Source: Roseateles sp.
GTDB lineage: Bacteria > Pseudomonadota > Gammaproteobacteria > Burkholderiales > Burkholderiaceae_C
Assembly (NCBI GenBank): GCA_016790285.1
Contig: JAEUPJ010000043.1
Span: 1 to 36,058 of the forward strand
DNA length: 36,058 bases
Direction of reading: 5' to 3'
Shown here: positions 16,626-24,398 of the stretch, piece by piece
How the letters are laid out: every line of letters begins with the position of its first letter
How positions within the stretch are numbered: the first letter of the stretch is position 1
Made by a program: the position numbers and the translations under genes
Notes under the pieces: model-generated
Seen by the model: the letters and a program-made list of their open reading frames with translations, nothing else
Told to the model about the DNA's origin: nothing
Databases searched by the model: none

Positions 16626-17789
16626 TCACCGTGGGGTCAGAGGATGGATGGTGACACCCTGGACGACGCGGTTCACGGTGCCGGACGCGCTGGGCGTGTC
16701 GGGCCGGATACCTCGCTGCAGTGACGCCAGTAGCGCCAGGCACTGTGCGAACACCAGTGCCACCGGGGCCAGCACGAGATCGGATGCGGTGCCGGGCAGC
16801 GCCAGGGGCACATCGTCGGCGTGGGGCGTGTCGATGCTGTCGAATGCGCCGAGAGCCAGCACGCGGGCTCGGCCTTCGCGGCGTAGCTCATGCAGCAGGT
16901 CCAGGTCGTACTTGCGCGTATACGGGTCGTTGGACAGGAAGAGGACCACGAGCGTGCGGTCGTTCAGGAAGGTCTTGGGGCCGTGGCGGAAGCCCAGCGG
17001 CGAGTCGGCCAGGGCGACGAGCTGGCCGTCGGTCAGTTCCAGCAGCTTCAGCGCGGCTTCGCGGGCCAGGCCTTGCAGCGCGTTGCTGCCGAGGTAGACG
17101 ACGCGGTCGAAGCGGCCTTCGGCCAGCGCGTAGAGGCGGTCGGTTTCCGAGGCCATCAGCGTCGTGGCCGCTCCAGCCAGCGCTGTCACCGAATGCGCCG
17201 CCAGGCCGAAAGCCCAGGCGGCGGCCAGCAGCATGCCGGTGAAGCTGGACGTCATCGCGAACGCGCGATCGTGCGTCTCGTCGGGCAGCAGCAGCACATG
17301 TGCATGCGGCTGGCCGGCCAGGCGTCGATTCAGCGCGCCTTCTGCGGCGCAGGTGACGATCAGGTGGTGGCTGTGCTCGACGAGTTGGTCCGCCAGTTCC
17401 ACGGCCGCCAGGCTCTCGGGGCTGTTGCCGCTGCGGGCGAACGACACCAGCAGCGTCGGCACGTCGGGCTGCAGGCATTGCGCGGGGCTGGAGACGATGT
17501 CAGTCGTTGCCACGGCCTCGATGCGGATGCCCGGCCGCTTGCCCAGCCGCTGCAGCAGCGCCGGCGCCAGGCATTGGCCGATGAAGGCAGAGCTGCCCGC
17601 CCCTGTCAGCACGATGCGCAGGTCGGGCTGGGCCAGCAGTGGCTGCAGGAAGGCGTCCAGAGCGGGGCGCGCGGCCTGCAGCTGCTGGTGGATGGACAGC
17701 CACACGTCCGGCTGGTGCGCGATCTCGCGGGCAGTGTTCATGCCGCCTCGGTGGGCGAGGTCGGCGGGGGCGAGGTGGAGCAGGGTCAT
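16626..17789 (-). CDS. agaS: AgaS: galactosamine-6-phosphate deaminase/isomerase (SIS domains)
   Basis: This 387-residue protein has two SIS domains. Signatures shared with E. coli AgaS include I-V-L-T-G-A-G-S-S-A-F-I-G, S-F-A-R-S-G-N-S-P-E-S, D-R-A-F-A-M-T-S-S-F-T, A-L-K-L-L-E-L-T-D-G and F-R-H-G-P-K. The C-terminal P-D-T-P-S-A-S-G-T-V-N-R-V-V-Q-G-V is nearly identical. It converts galactosamine-6-phosphate to tagatose-6-phosphate and ammonia in the cytoplasm. Start 17789 gives the family length; an ATG at 17741 has a better Shine-Dalgarno (GAGGCGG) and is an alternative. It lies 11 bases after the gatZ stop in a tight operon. Confidence 0.92.
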   Translation of the reverse strand: MTLLHLAPADLAHRGGMNTAREIAHQPDVWLSIHQQLQAARPALDAFLQPLLAQPDLRIVLTGAGSSAFIGQCLAPALLQRLGKRPGIRIEAVATTDIVSSPAQCLQPDVPTLLVSFARSGNSPESLAAVELADQLVEHSHHLIVTCAAEGALNRRLAGQPHAHVLLLPDETHDRAFAMTSSFTGMLLAAAWAFGLAAHSVTALAGAATTLMASETDRLYALAEGRFDRVVYLGSNALQGLAREAALKLLELTDGQLVALADSPLGFRHGPKTFLNDRTLVVLFLSNDPYTRKYDLDLLHELRREGRARVLALGAFDSIDTPHADDVPLALPGTASDLVLAPVALVFAQCLALLASLQRGIRPDTPSASGTVNRVVQGVTIHPLTPR

Positions 17790-17800
17790 GTGGAGATCAA

Positions 17801-19084
17801 TCAGGCCGCGCAGGCATGGAGATAGGGCCGCAGGGCTCGGACGGTGCCGTCGCGGAGCAGGGCGTCGGTGTGGGTCTGGAGGCGGCCATCGCGCACCGCC
17901 TCGTACTGGCGCGGCAGGTACTGGCTCAGCAGCGTCAGTGGCGGCGGGGCGGCATCCAGGCGCGCGAGCATCGTGTGGCAGGCCTGGCGCACGGCCGGGT
18001 GGGCCCAGTAGTAGCGAATGCGGTCGCTCAAGGAATAGGCCAGATCCACGTCCAGGCGCTCGGGGTCCTGGTAGTAACCGCGCCAGTGCTCGGGCTCGGC
18101 GCGCATGACGCCCAGCACCGTGTCCACCAGCCCGTCGCCTTCGCCGACCCACTCGCGTTCGACCGCGGCCAGCGCCCAGAGCGTCTCGCGCAGCGCGAAG
18201 GTCACGCCGGGGCCGACCTTCAGGATCGCGAAATGGTCGCGCGCCAGCTGGGCCAGGTGATCCGGGGTCTGGTAGTCGGTCGAGTGGGCCTCAAACACCA
18301 GACCGGGCTGGCGTTCGATGAACGCGCTGAGCGCCTTGGCCTTCTCGGGGCGGTAGTCGATGACCTTGTGGTGGTCGAACTCCACGCCGGGCTGCACGAC
18401 CATCGCGATGACGCGCTCCCAGGCCAGTTCCAGCCCGGCGCGGGCAAAGGCATGGCGATGCAGTTCCAGCGTGGATGCCGCCGCGTCGGGCGAGGTGACG
18501 GCCAGTTCGCCCAGGTCCTCGTGCGCGCCGCCGGGGACGGGCACCTCCGTGCCGATGACGTAGACGGGCGGCTCGCCGCGGTCCGGCGCGTCGCGCCAGG
18601 CCTGCTCTGCTGCCAGGCACAGGCGCACGGCGCGTGCCGCGATCTCCGGTTCGGGCAACGGCACGGGGTCGCCGGCGCAGCTCATCGAGCAGTCGAGGTG
18701 GATCTTGCGAAAGCCCGCCGCCACGTACTGCGCCACCATGACCTCGGCCTTGGCCATGGCGGCCTCGGCCGGTTGCTTGCGCCAGGCGTTGGGGCCTAGG
18801 TGGTCGCCACCCAGCACCAGCAGCTCGGGCGGCAGGCCCTCGGCGGCGGCCATGTCCGTCACGTAGCGGCGGAAGTCCAGGGGCGTCATGCCGGTGTAGC
18901 CGCCGTCCTGGTTGACCTGGTTTGACGTGGCCTCGATGAGCGCCGGCCGGCCCTGCGCCGCACATTCGCGCAGCGTCGCGGCGATGACCACAGGGTGAGC
19001 TGAGCAGACGGATGGAATGCCGACGGCAGTGCTGCCGGCGGCGGCTTGCTTGTGGCGGCGCACGAGGTCGAGCATGAGCTTCAT
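17801..19084 (-). CDS. gatZ: GatZ/KbaZ/AgaZ-family protein (tagatose pathway)
   Basis: This 427-residue TIM-barrel protein of the GatZ/KbaZ family has G-I-P-S-V-C-S-A-H-P-V-V-I, I-E-A-T-S-N-Q-V-N-Q-D-G-G-Y-T-G-M, L-G-G-D-H-L-G-P and K-I-H-L-D-C-S-M. Y-V-I-G-T-E-V-P-V-P-G-G and F-E-A-H-S-T-D-Y-Q follow. It was first described as the non-catalytic partner of class II tagatose-1,6-bisphosphate aldolase. Some family members have been reported to act on tagatose-6-phosphate itself, for example as a fructose-6-phosphate 4-epimerase. No GatY/KbaY aldolase or tagatose kinase is present, which favours a catalytic role here. AAGGAGA precedes the start, and the ATG overlaps the permease stop (ATGA). Confidence 0.9.
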   Translation of the reverse strand: MKLMLDLVRRHKQAAAGSTAVGIPSVCSAHPVVIAATLRECAAQGRPALIEATSNQVNQDGGYTGMTPLDFRRYVTDMAAAEGLPPELLVLGGDHLGPNAWRKQPAEAAMAKAEVMVAQYVAAGFRKIHLDCSMSCAGDPVPLPEPEIAARAVRLCLAAEQAWRDAPDRGEPPVYVIGTEVPVPGGAHEDLGELAVTSPDAAASTLELHRHAFARAGLELAWERVIAMVVQPGVEFDHHKVIDYRPEKAKALSAFIERQPGLVFEAHSTDYQTPDHLAQLARDHFAILKVGPGVTFALRETLWALAAVEREWVGEGDGLVDTVLGVMRAEPEHWRGYYQDPERLDVDLAYSLSDRIRYYWAHPAVRQACHTMLARLDAAPPPLTLLSQYLPRQYEAVRDGRLQTHTDALLRDGTVRALRPYLHACAA

Positions 19085-19989
19085 GCGGCGTCTCCTTGAA
19101 CGGTGGGTTGGGACGAAGAGGGTTTTTCGGGCTGCAACGCCAGCAGCAGCGCGGCCAGCAGCGCGAGGGCCACGCCGGCCAGCTTGCTGCCGGTGGGCGC
19201 GGCGCCGCTCAGCGCCATGGACAGCACGGCCGTCAGCAGCGGCGCGCCGGCGTTGACCAGCGGGGACACGACCATGGCCTTGCCGTAGCGGAAGGCGTAG
19301 ACCAGCGTCAGCGCGCCGACGGCATTCAGCACTTGCGTGACGGCCGCCAGGCCCGGGCCCTGCCAGCCCCAGTTGATGGGCTGGGAGAAGTCCGTCATCG
19401 CCAGCGCGACCGGCACGCACAGCAGCCCGCCGACGGTCATGTAGAAGAAGATGCTCTCGGCGCTGCTGCCCGCGTTGGCCAGCTTGATGAAATAGGCCTG
19501 CAAGCCCCAGGCCGCCAGCACGATGAGGGCCAGCACGAACCACAGGCCCAGGCCCTGCCCACCCTGGCCCAGTTGCAGGTCGAACAGCGGCAGCGCGCAC
19601 AGCGCGAGCACGATGCCCGCCACCCCCAGCTTGCCGGTGCGTTCGCCCAGCAGACCGAAGGACAGCGCGATCGTGATGGCCGGCGACAGCGACACGATGG
19701 GGAAGATCAGGTAGGCCGGGCCGCTCTGCACCGCCCGGAACAGCAGCATCTGTCCACCGGCGCCCAGCAGGCCCACGGTCAGGCCCAGCACGACGGAGCG
19801 GCGGTCGTGCTCGATGCGCCAGCCGCTGCGCGCCAGCACGATGGCGGCCGGCGGGATCATCGTCAGCGCCCAGACGACGTAGATCAACGTGTCGGGGAAT
19901 CCGTGCTCGGACGGCAGTCCGGCGAACGCGCCCCACACACCCCAGAGCAGGGTCGTGACGAGGGCATGGAAGAGCCAGGTGCTCTGCAT
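19081..19989 (-). CDS. EamA/DMT-superfamily permease
   Basis: This protein of about 302 residues has ten predicted hydrophobic helices in two EamA-like halves, starting W-L-F-H-A-L-V-T-T-L-L-W-G-V-W-G-A-F-A-G and including L-L-F-R-A-V-Q-S-G-P-A-Y-L-I-F-P. The second half has A-F-R-Y-G-K-A-M-V-V-S-P-L-V-N-A. As first gene of the operon with GatZ, AgaS and the kinase, it is the only inner-membrane transporter in the locus and is likely to import the amino sugar. Drug/metabolite transporters carrying sugars are known, but specificity is inferred only from context. The start is uncertain: ATG at 19989 or 19998. Confidence 0.82.
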   Translation of the reverse strand: MQSTWLFHALVTTLLWGVWGAFAGLPSEHGFPDTLIYVVWALTMIPPAAIVLARSGWRIEHDRRSVVLGLTVGLLGAGGQMLLFRAVQSGPAYLIFPIVSLSPAITIALSFGLLGERTGKLGVAGIVLALCALPLFDLQLGQGGQGLGLWFVLALIVLAAWGLQAYFIKLANAGSSAESIFFYMTVGGLLCVPVALAMTDFSQPINWGWQGPGLAAVTQVLNAVGALTLVYAFRYGKAMVVSPLVNAGAPLLTAVLSMALSGAAPTGSKLAGVALALLAALLLALQPEKPSSSQPTVQGDAA

Positions 19990-20028
19990 GGGCGGCATCT
20001 TTCGGTTGCAGCAAGCCAACGGCGTCGA

Positions 20029-20077
20029 CTTTCGTGCGAAAGCATAAACGAACGAAAACGAAAACACAACGGCGAAA
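20029..20077. promoter_or_regulatory. CGAAA-motif cluster upstream of the permease operon (AgaR operator candidate A)
   Basis: Within 49 bases lie CTTTCGTGCGAAAG-type sequence (20029 onward), then CGAACGAAAACGAAAAC at 20049-20065, then GGCGAAAGC at 20071-20079. The reversed motif TTTTCGTTTTCGTTCG resembles the TTTCR-TTTYR-TTTY pattern reported for E. coli AgaR, although the period here is 6 rather than 5. Its position 40-90 bases before the permease start suits a repressor site. Confidence 0.5.
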
Positions 20078-20161
20078 GCACCGCCGTATGCCAAATTCCG
20101 AGGGTGTGGGGCAAATATCCATATAGGTCACCCTGCTAGCGCACTGTCAGCGGTACGGAAG

Positions 20162-20235
20162 CCTTTCGTGGCATGATTCATCGAAAGCAATTCTCATCGG
20201 TGAAAACTCTATACGAAATTAAACGAAAGAATTCG
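20162..20235. promoter_or_regulatory. Second CGAAA/TTTCG cluster, upstream of the TonB receptor (candidates B and C)
   Basis: CCTTTCGTGG at 20162 and ATCGAAAGC at 20180 form a loose inverted pair. CGAAATTAAACGAAA at 20214-20228 reads TTTCGTTTAATTTCG on the other strand, matching all but one base of the TTTCR-TTTYR-TTTY core reported for E. coli AgaR. The cluster lies about 135-205 bases before the TonB receptor start and is the better operator candidate. Binding by the local AgaR-like protein is inference. Confidence 0.5.
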
Positions 20236-20249
20236 TAGACTTGCGCCAA

Positions 20250-20305
20250 GCCGGCCCCGGAGCACTTTTGCGGGCCGGCAACCCGCACCGGGGACCCTGC
20301 CCCGG
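20250..20305 (+). promoter_or_regulatory. Two stable hairpins in the TonB-receptor leader
   Basis: GCCGGCCC (20250-20257) pairs perfectly with GGGCCGGC (20272-20279) around a 14-base loop. CCGGGG (20288-20293) pairs with CCCCGG (20300-20305) around 6 bases. Both lie between the likely promoter and the start codon at 20369. They could be part of an attenuator or mRNA-stabilising leader. No T-run follows the second hairpin, so a simple terminator is not supported. Confidence 0.35.
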
Positions 20306-20368
20306 CACCCCTTCGCAGATTGCTTCCCGCTGCCCTGACGGCAGCCACGACAACAAAGGAACCGCTCG

Positions 20369-23194
20369 ATGAGTCCTCGCCTGCAACCCCGCTTTTCCCC
20401 GCACCCGGTGACTGCGGCCGGCCTGCTGGCCCTGGCCGCACTCAGCGTCCCGGCTTCGGCCCAAGAGGCGGCCGCCAAGGCCGAAGCCGACCAGACGCTG
20501 GACCGCGTGGAAGTCACCGGCACCCGCGCCAGCCTGCAGAAGTCACTCGCCCTGAAGCGCAACGCCGCCGGCGTGCAGGACAGCATCAGCGCGACCGAAC
20601 TGGGGCGCTTCCCCGACAACAACGTGGCCGATTCGCTGAGCCACATCACCGGCGTGTCGATCTCGCGCACTGCCGGCGGCGAGGGCCAGAAGGTCAGCAT
20701 CCGCGGCCTGGGCCCGGAGTACACGATCACCACCTTCAACAACCGCCTGCTGGGCACCGACAGCGCCGGCCGCTACTTCGCCTACGACGTGCTGCCGGCC
20801 GACGTCATCAATGGCGCCGACGTCATCAAGTCCGCGCAGGCGTCCCTCATGGAAGGCGCCATCGGCGGCCTGGTGAACCTGCGCTCCGCCAGCCCCTTCG
20901 ACCAGAAGGGCCAGCGCGGGCTGCTGCGCCTGGAGGCTGACCGCAACCAGATGAGCAGCCTCAACGGCACCAAACTCTCGGGCACCTACAGCAACACCTT
21001 CGGCAACGAGGTGGGCGTGCTGCTGGGGGTGGTTTACGCCAAGCGCGACGTGCGCACCGACACGGCCGGCAACGACGGCGGCTGGAGCCGCAACCCCGCG
21101 CCGAACAAGCCGGAGCTGTTCTGGCCCTGGGGCAACACCTGGGGCGGCGCCATCGACCCCAACGGCAATGGCCAGCTGGACCTGGACGAGGAAGGCCTGA
21201 TCGGCCCGGGCCAGTTCCGCTTCGGGTCCATCATGGAGAAGAAGGAGCGCCTGGCGCTGTCGGGCAAGGTGGAATGGCGGCCCCGCAGCGACGTCAAGGT
21301 CGTCGTCGACGGATTCAAGACGCGGCTGGACTCGCCGCAGGTGGGCTACCAGCTCTCGTTCTACCCGCTGTACGCGCCGGGTCGCTGGTCCAACATGAAA
21401 ATCAACAACGGCGTGGTCACCGACTTCACGCTGGCCAACCCCGACCCCGAGATGGCGCTCAACCCGGAGCTGCTCAACAAGACCGAATACCGCGTCGTCG
21501 ACACCGCGATGTACGGCGCCAACGCGCAATGGAAGATCTCGCCCACCCTGACGCTGACCGGCGACATCTACGAGTCCACCTCCAGGCGCCATTCCGGCGG
21601 CAACGACAGCTATGTCGTGCTGCGCATGAACCAGCCCAACGTGACGCGCATCCAGCTGAACGGTTCGGCCGTGCCCGACGTGAAGACCACCTTCGCCGAC
21701 GGTCGCGACCTGCAGACCGGCCTGGCACAAGGCCTGTTCAAGGCGAGCGACTTCAACACCCACTACTACAGCCGTGCCGGCGACAACATCGACGACAAGA
21801 TCAATGGCGCCACGGCCAACCTCGACTGGAAGCTGGACCGCTTCTCCATCGACCAGCTGAAGTTCGGCCTGAGCCAGACCAACCGCAAGAAGTCGCGGGA
21901 CATGATCAACAACGCGTTCAACGCCGGCGCCGACCACTACTCCGGACAGAACGCGATCAACGTCGGCACGCTGGGCGGCAACGTCATCAACCAGACGTTC
22001 AGTCCCGATGGCTTCCTGAGCGGCGTCAGCGGCAACTTCCCGCGCAGTTTCCTGGGCTTCGATGTCGGCAACTACGCCGAGGCGCTGAAGGCCTACGACG
22101 GCAAGCCCCGCCCGGGCGGCGGCGTCTACAGCTCGACCGCTTCCGCGCCGGCCTGGAACCCGCTGGAAAGCTACCGCGTGACGGAGAAGACCACGACCGC
22201 CTTCGTGCAGGCGGACCTGGCGGGTGATGGCTGGAATGCCGACGTCGGCGTGCGCTTCGTGCGGACCAAGACCTCCTCGCAGGCCTGGGACGCCAAGCTC
22301 ACCGACATCATCGAGAACGGCGCGTTCAACTACACCGCCGTCTACGCGGCACCGACCATCCTCAATCAGGAGGCCACCTACAACTTCGCACTGCCCGCGG
22401 TCAACTTCACCTGGCTGTTCACCGACGCGCTGCAGCTGCGCCTGGGTGCCGCCAAGACCATGGCGCGGCCTTCGGTGGACAAGCTGGCGCCGTCGAGCAC
22501 GACGGCCAGCATCTCCTGGGGCGACTTCACGCAGATCTTCAGCGGCAATGCCGAACTCAAGCCCTACAGCGCCCGGCAGTACGACGCCTCGCTGGAGTGG
22601 TACTACAGCAAGGACTCGGCGCTGACCTTCGCCGTCTACCAGAAAAACATCAAGAACCAGATCACCAACCTCTGGCTGACAGGCCAGGACATCGGCGCGC
22701 CGGGTGGCCGGCTGTTCAATGTGCAGCGGCCGATCAACGGTGACAAGGCCACGGCGCGCGGCTTCGAGGTCGGCTTCCAGCACCTGTTCGACAACGGCTT
22801 CGGCGTGCGGGCGCAGTACACCCGCAACAAGTCGCGCGCCTGGGTGGGCGGCGAGGAACGGGCGCTGGAGGGCATCGCACCGGCCACCGCATCGTTCGGC
22901 GTGATCTACGAGAAGGGCCCGTGGAGCATGAGCGCCACCGCCGACCGCACCGACGCCTTCGTCACCGCCACCAACGTGCTGGGCGCCAACTTCAACGAGA
23001 CGGCCAACGCCACGACCTGGGTGACGGCGCAGGTGGCCTACGAGGTGAACCAGTGGCTGCGCATCAGCCTCGAAGGCAACAACCTGACGGACGCGGTGCA
23101 GGCACCCAAGCTGGGCAACGGCAGCATCAGCCTGCCCAATGGCTACTACCGCTACGGTCGCGCCTTCACCCTCGGCGCCTCCATCAAGTTCTGA
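20369..23194 (+). CDS. TonB-dependent outer-membrane receptor (Caulobacter/Xanthomonas type)
   Basis: This 941-residue protein has a signal peptide (ending A-S-A-Q-E) and a TonB-box-like segment V-E-V-T-G. The plug domain has L-G-R-F-P-D-N-N-V-A-D-S-L-S-H-I-T-G-V-S-I, R-T-A-G-G-E-G-Q and V-S-I-R-G-L-G-P-E-Y, a hallmark of the TIGR01782 group. A 22-strand barrel follows, ending in an aromatic-rich strand (Y-G-R-A-F-T-L-G-A-S-I-K-F). This group commonly imports oligosaccharides using proton-motive force through TonB. AAAGGA precedes the start. It begins the plus-strand operon and probably brings galactosamine-containing oligosaccharides into the periplasm. No SusD-like partner is present, which is normal in proteobacteria. 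Confidence 0.93.
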   Translation: MSPRLQPRFSPHPVTAAGLLALAALSVPASAQEAAAKAEADQTLDRVEVTGTRASLQKSLALKRNAAGVQDSISATELGRFPDNNVADSLSHITGVSISRTAGGEGQKVSIRGLGPEYTITTFNNRLLGTDSAGRYFAYDVLPADVINGADVIKSAQASLMEGAIGGLVNLRSASPFDQKGQRGLLRLEADRNQMSSLNGTKLSGTYSNTFGNEVGVLLGVVYAKRDVRTDTAGNDGGWSRNPAPNKPELFWPWGNTWGGAIDPNGNGQLDLDEEGLIGPGQFRFGSIMEKKERLALSGKVEWRPRSDVKVVVDGFKTRLDSPQVGYQLSFYPLYAPGRWSNMKINNGVVTDFTLANPDPEMALNPELLNKTEYRVVDTAMYGANAQWKISPTLTLTGDIYESTSRRHSGGNDSYVVLRMNQPNVTRIQLNGSAVPDVKTTFADGRDLQTGLAQGLFKASDFNTHYYSRAGDNIDDKINGATANLDWKLDRFSIDQLKFGLSQTNRKKSRDMINNAFNAGADHYSGQNAINVGTLGGNVINQTFSPDGFLSGVSGNFPRSFLGFDVGNYAEALKAYDGKPRPGGGVYSSTASAPAWNPLESYRVTEKTTTAFVQADLAGDGWNADVGVRFVRTKTSSQAWDAKLTDIIENGAFNYTAVYAAPTILNQEATYNFALPAVNFTWLFTDALQLRLGAAKTMARPSVDKLAPSSTTASISWGDFTQIFSGNAELKPYSARQYDASLEWYYSKDSALTFAVYQKNIKNQITNLWLTGQDIGAPGGRLFNVQRPINGDKATARGFEVGFQHLFDNGFGVRAQYTRNKSRAWVGGEERALEGIAPATASFGVIYEKGPWSMSATADRTDAFVTATNVLGANFNETANATTWVTAQVAYEVNQWLRISLEGNNLTDAVQAPKLGNGSISLPNGYYRYGRAFTLGASIKF

Positions 23195-23208
23195 TGACGT
23201 GGATGGAG

Positions 23209-23265
23209 CCCCTCGCCCAGGCGTGTCGCTCTGCATGAGGTGCGGCTGGGCGACGCCCCGAGGGG
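23209..23265 (+). repeat. Imperfect hairpin between TonB receptor and amidohydrolase genes
   Basis: CCCCTCG at 23209-23215 pairs perfectly with CGAGGGG at 23259-23265. Inner bases (AGGCGTGTCGC against GGCGACGCC) extend the stem with mismatches. There is no T-run, so it is more likely a processing or stability element than a full terminator. It could lower expression of the enzymes relative to the receptor. Confidence 0.35.
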
Positions 23266-23303
23266 ACGGCGCCCGGCCCGCAAGACCTGAATGACTGACT
23301 GAT

Positions 23304-24398
23304 ATGCGACCTCTTGTCTCCTCCGTTGCCGCCCTGCTTGTCGGGGCGGCTTTTTCCTGCGCGCAGGCCGCCGAGACGCGCTACTCGATGGCCGACTACG
23401 GTCGCGTCCAGAAGATCGACGTCCACCTGCACCTGCACGACGCCGCCCCGGCCTTCATGGAGGCCGCCCGGCGCCAGAACTTCAGGGTGTTGACCATCAA
23501 CGTCGACTACCCCGACTTCCCCCCGCTGGACGAACAGCAGCGCGTGGCCATCGCGCTGCGCCAGCAGTTTCCGCAGCAGCTCGCCTGGGCGGCCAGCTTC
23601 ACGGTGGATGGCTCCGACCAGCCCGCCTGGCTGCCCGCCACCCGCCAGCGCATCGATGCGGCGCTGAAGGCCGGCGCCGTCGGCGTGAAGGTCTGGAAGA
23701 ACATCGGCATGAACCTGAGGGGCGCCGACAAGCAGCTGGTCATGATCGACGACGCCCGCTTCGCGCCGCTGTTCGACGACTTCGCCCGGCAAGGCATCCC
23801 GCTGCTGGGCCACCAGGGCGAGCCGCACAACTGCTGGCTGCCGCTGGAGAAGATGACGGTCAACAACGACCGCGAGTACTTCAAGGCCCACCCGCAGTAC
23901 CACATGCATCTGCATCCCGAGATGCCCAGTTGGGAAGCGCAGATGGCCGCACGCGACCGCATGGTGGCGGCCCACCCGAAGCTGCGCTTCGTCGGCGTGC
24001 ACCTTGCCTCGCTGGAGCGCGACGTGGACGAACTCGCTGCCTTCCTCGACAAGTTCCCGGGTGCCGTCGTGGACGTGGCCGCGCGCATCGGCCAGTTGCA
24101 GTACCAGAGCCAACTGGACCGCGAGCGCGTGCGTCGCTTCTTCATCAAGTACCAGGACCGCGTGATGTACGGCAGCGACATGGCGCAGGCCCCCGGTCAG
24201 GACGGCGCCGCGCTCGGCAAGGAGGCCGAGGGCGTGTGGCGCATGCACTGGCGCTACTTCAACACCGCCGACAGCTTCAAGGTGTCCGACCTGGACAAGC
24301 CGGTGAAGGGCCTGGCCCTGCCGCGCGGCGTGGTGGACAAGCTCTACCGCAGCAATGCCGAACGCACCTTCCCGGGCGCCTGGGGTGGCAAGCGATGA
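23304..24398 (+). CDS. Exported amidohydrolase-superfamily protein
   Basis: This 364-residue protein has a Sec signal peptide (M-R-P-L-V-S-S-V-A-A-L-L-V-G-A-A-F-S, cut after Q-A-A). Its amidohydrolase_2-type TIM barrel has metal-binding K-I-D-V-H-L-H-L-H on strand 1, a G-V-K-V-W-K-N Lys segment, L-L-G-H-Q-G-E-P-H, F-V-G-V-H-L-A-S and V-M-Y-G-S-D-M with the catalytic Asp. The reaction cannot be read from the fold: decarboxylases, lactonases and deacylases all occur. In this locus a periplasmic removal of the N-acetyl group from an amino-sugar glycan is a testable idea, since no cytoplasmic AgaA/NagA deacetylase is present. Its stop overlaps the next start (ATGA). Confidence 0.82.
   Translation: MRPLVSSVAALLVGAAFSCAQAAETRYSMADYGRVQKIDVHLHLHDAAPAFMEAARRQNFRVLTINVDYPDFPPLDEQQRVAIALRQQFPQQLAWAASFTVDGSDQPAWLPATRQRIDAALKAGAVGVKVWKNIGMNLRGADKQLVMIDDARFAPLFDDFARQGIPLLGHQGEPHNCWLPLEKMTVNNDREYFKAHPQYHMHLHPEMPSWEAQMAARDRMVAAHPKLRFVGVHLASLERDVDELAAFLDKFPGAVVDVAARIGQLQYQSQLDRERVRRFFIKYQDRVMYGSDMAQAPGQDGAALGKEAEGVWRMHWRYFNTADSFKVSDLDKPVKGLALPRGVVDKLYRSNAERTFPGAWGGKR

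Noticed and set aside
19085-20131. N-terminal extension of the GatZ frame over the permease gene
   Set aside because: The extension is low-complexity Ala/Arg/Gly sequence out of frame with the EamA permease; AAGGAGA and the family start point to 19084.
20543-23236. Very long minus-strand open frame opposite the TonB receptor gene
   Set aside because: Antisense shadow of a high-GC gene: its composition is unlike a folded protein, there is no family motif, and the plus strand encodes a complete TonB receptor.
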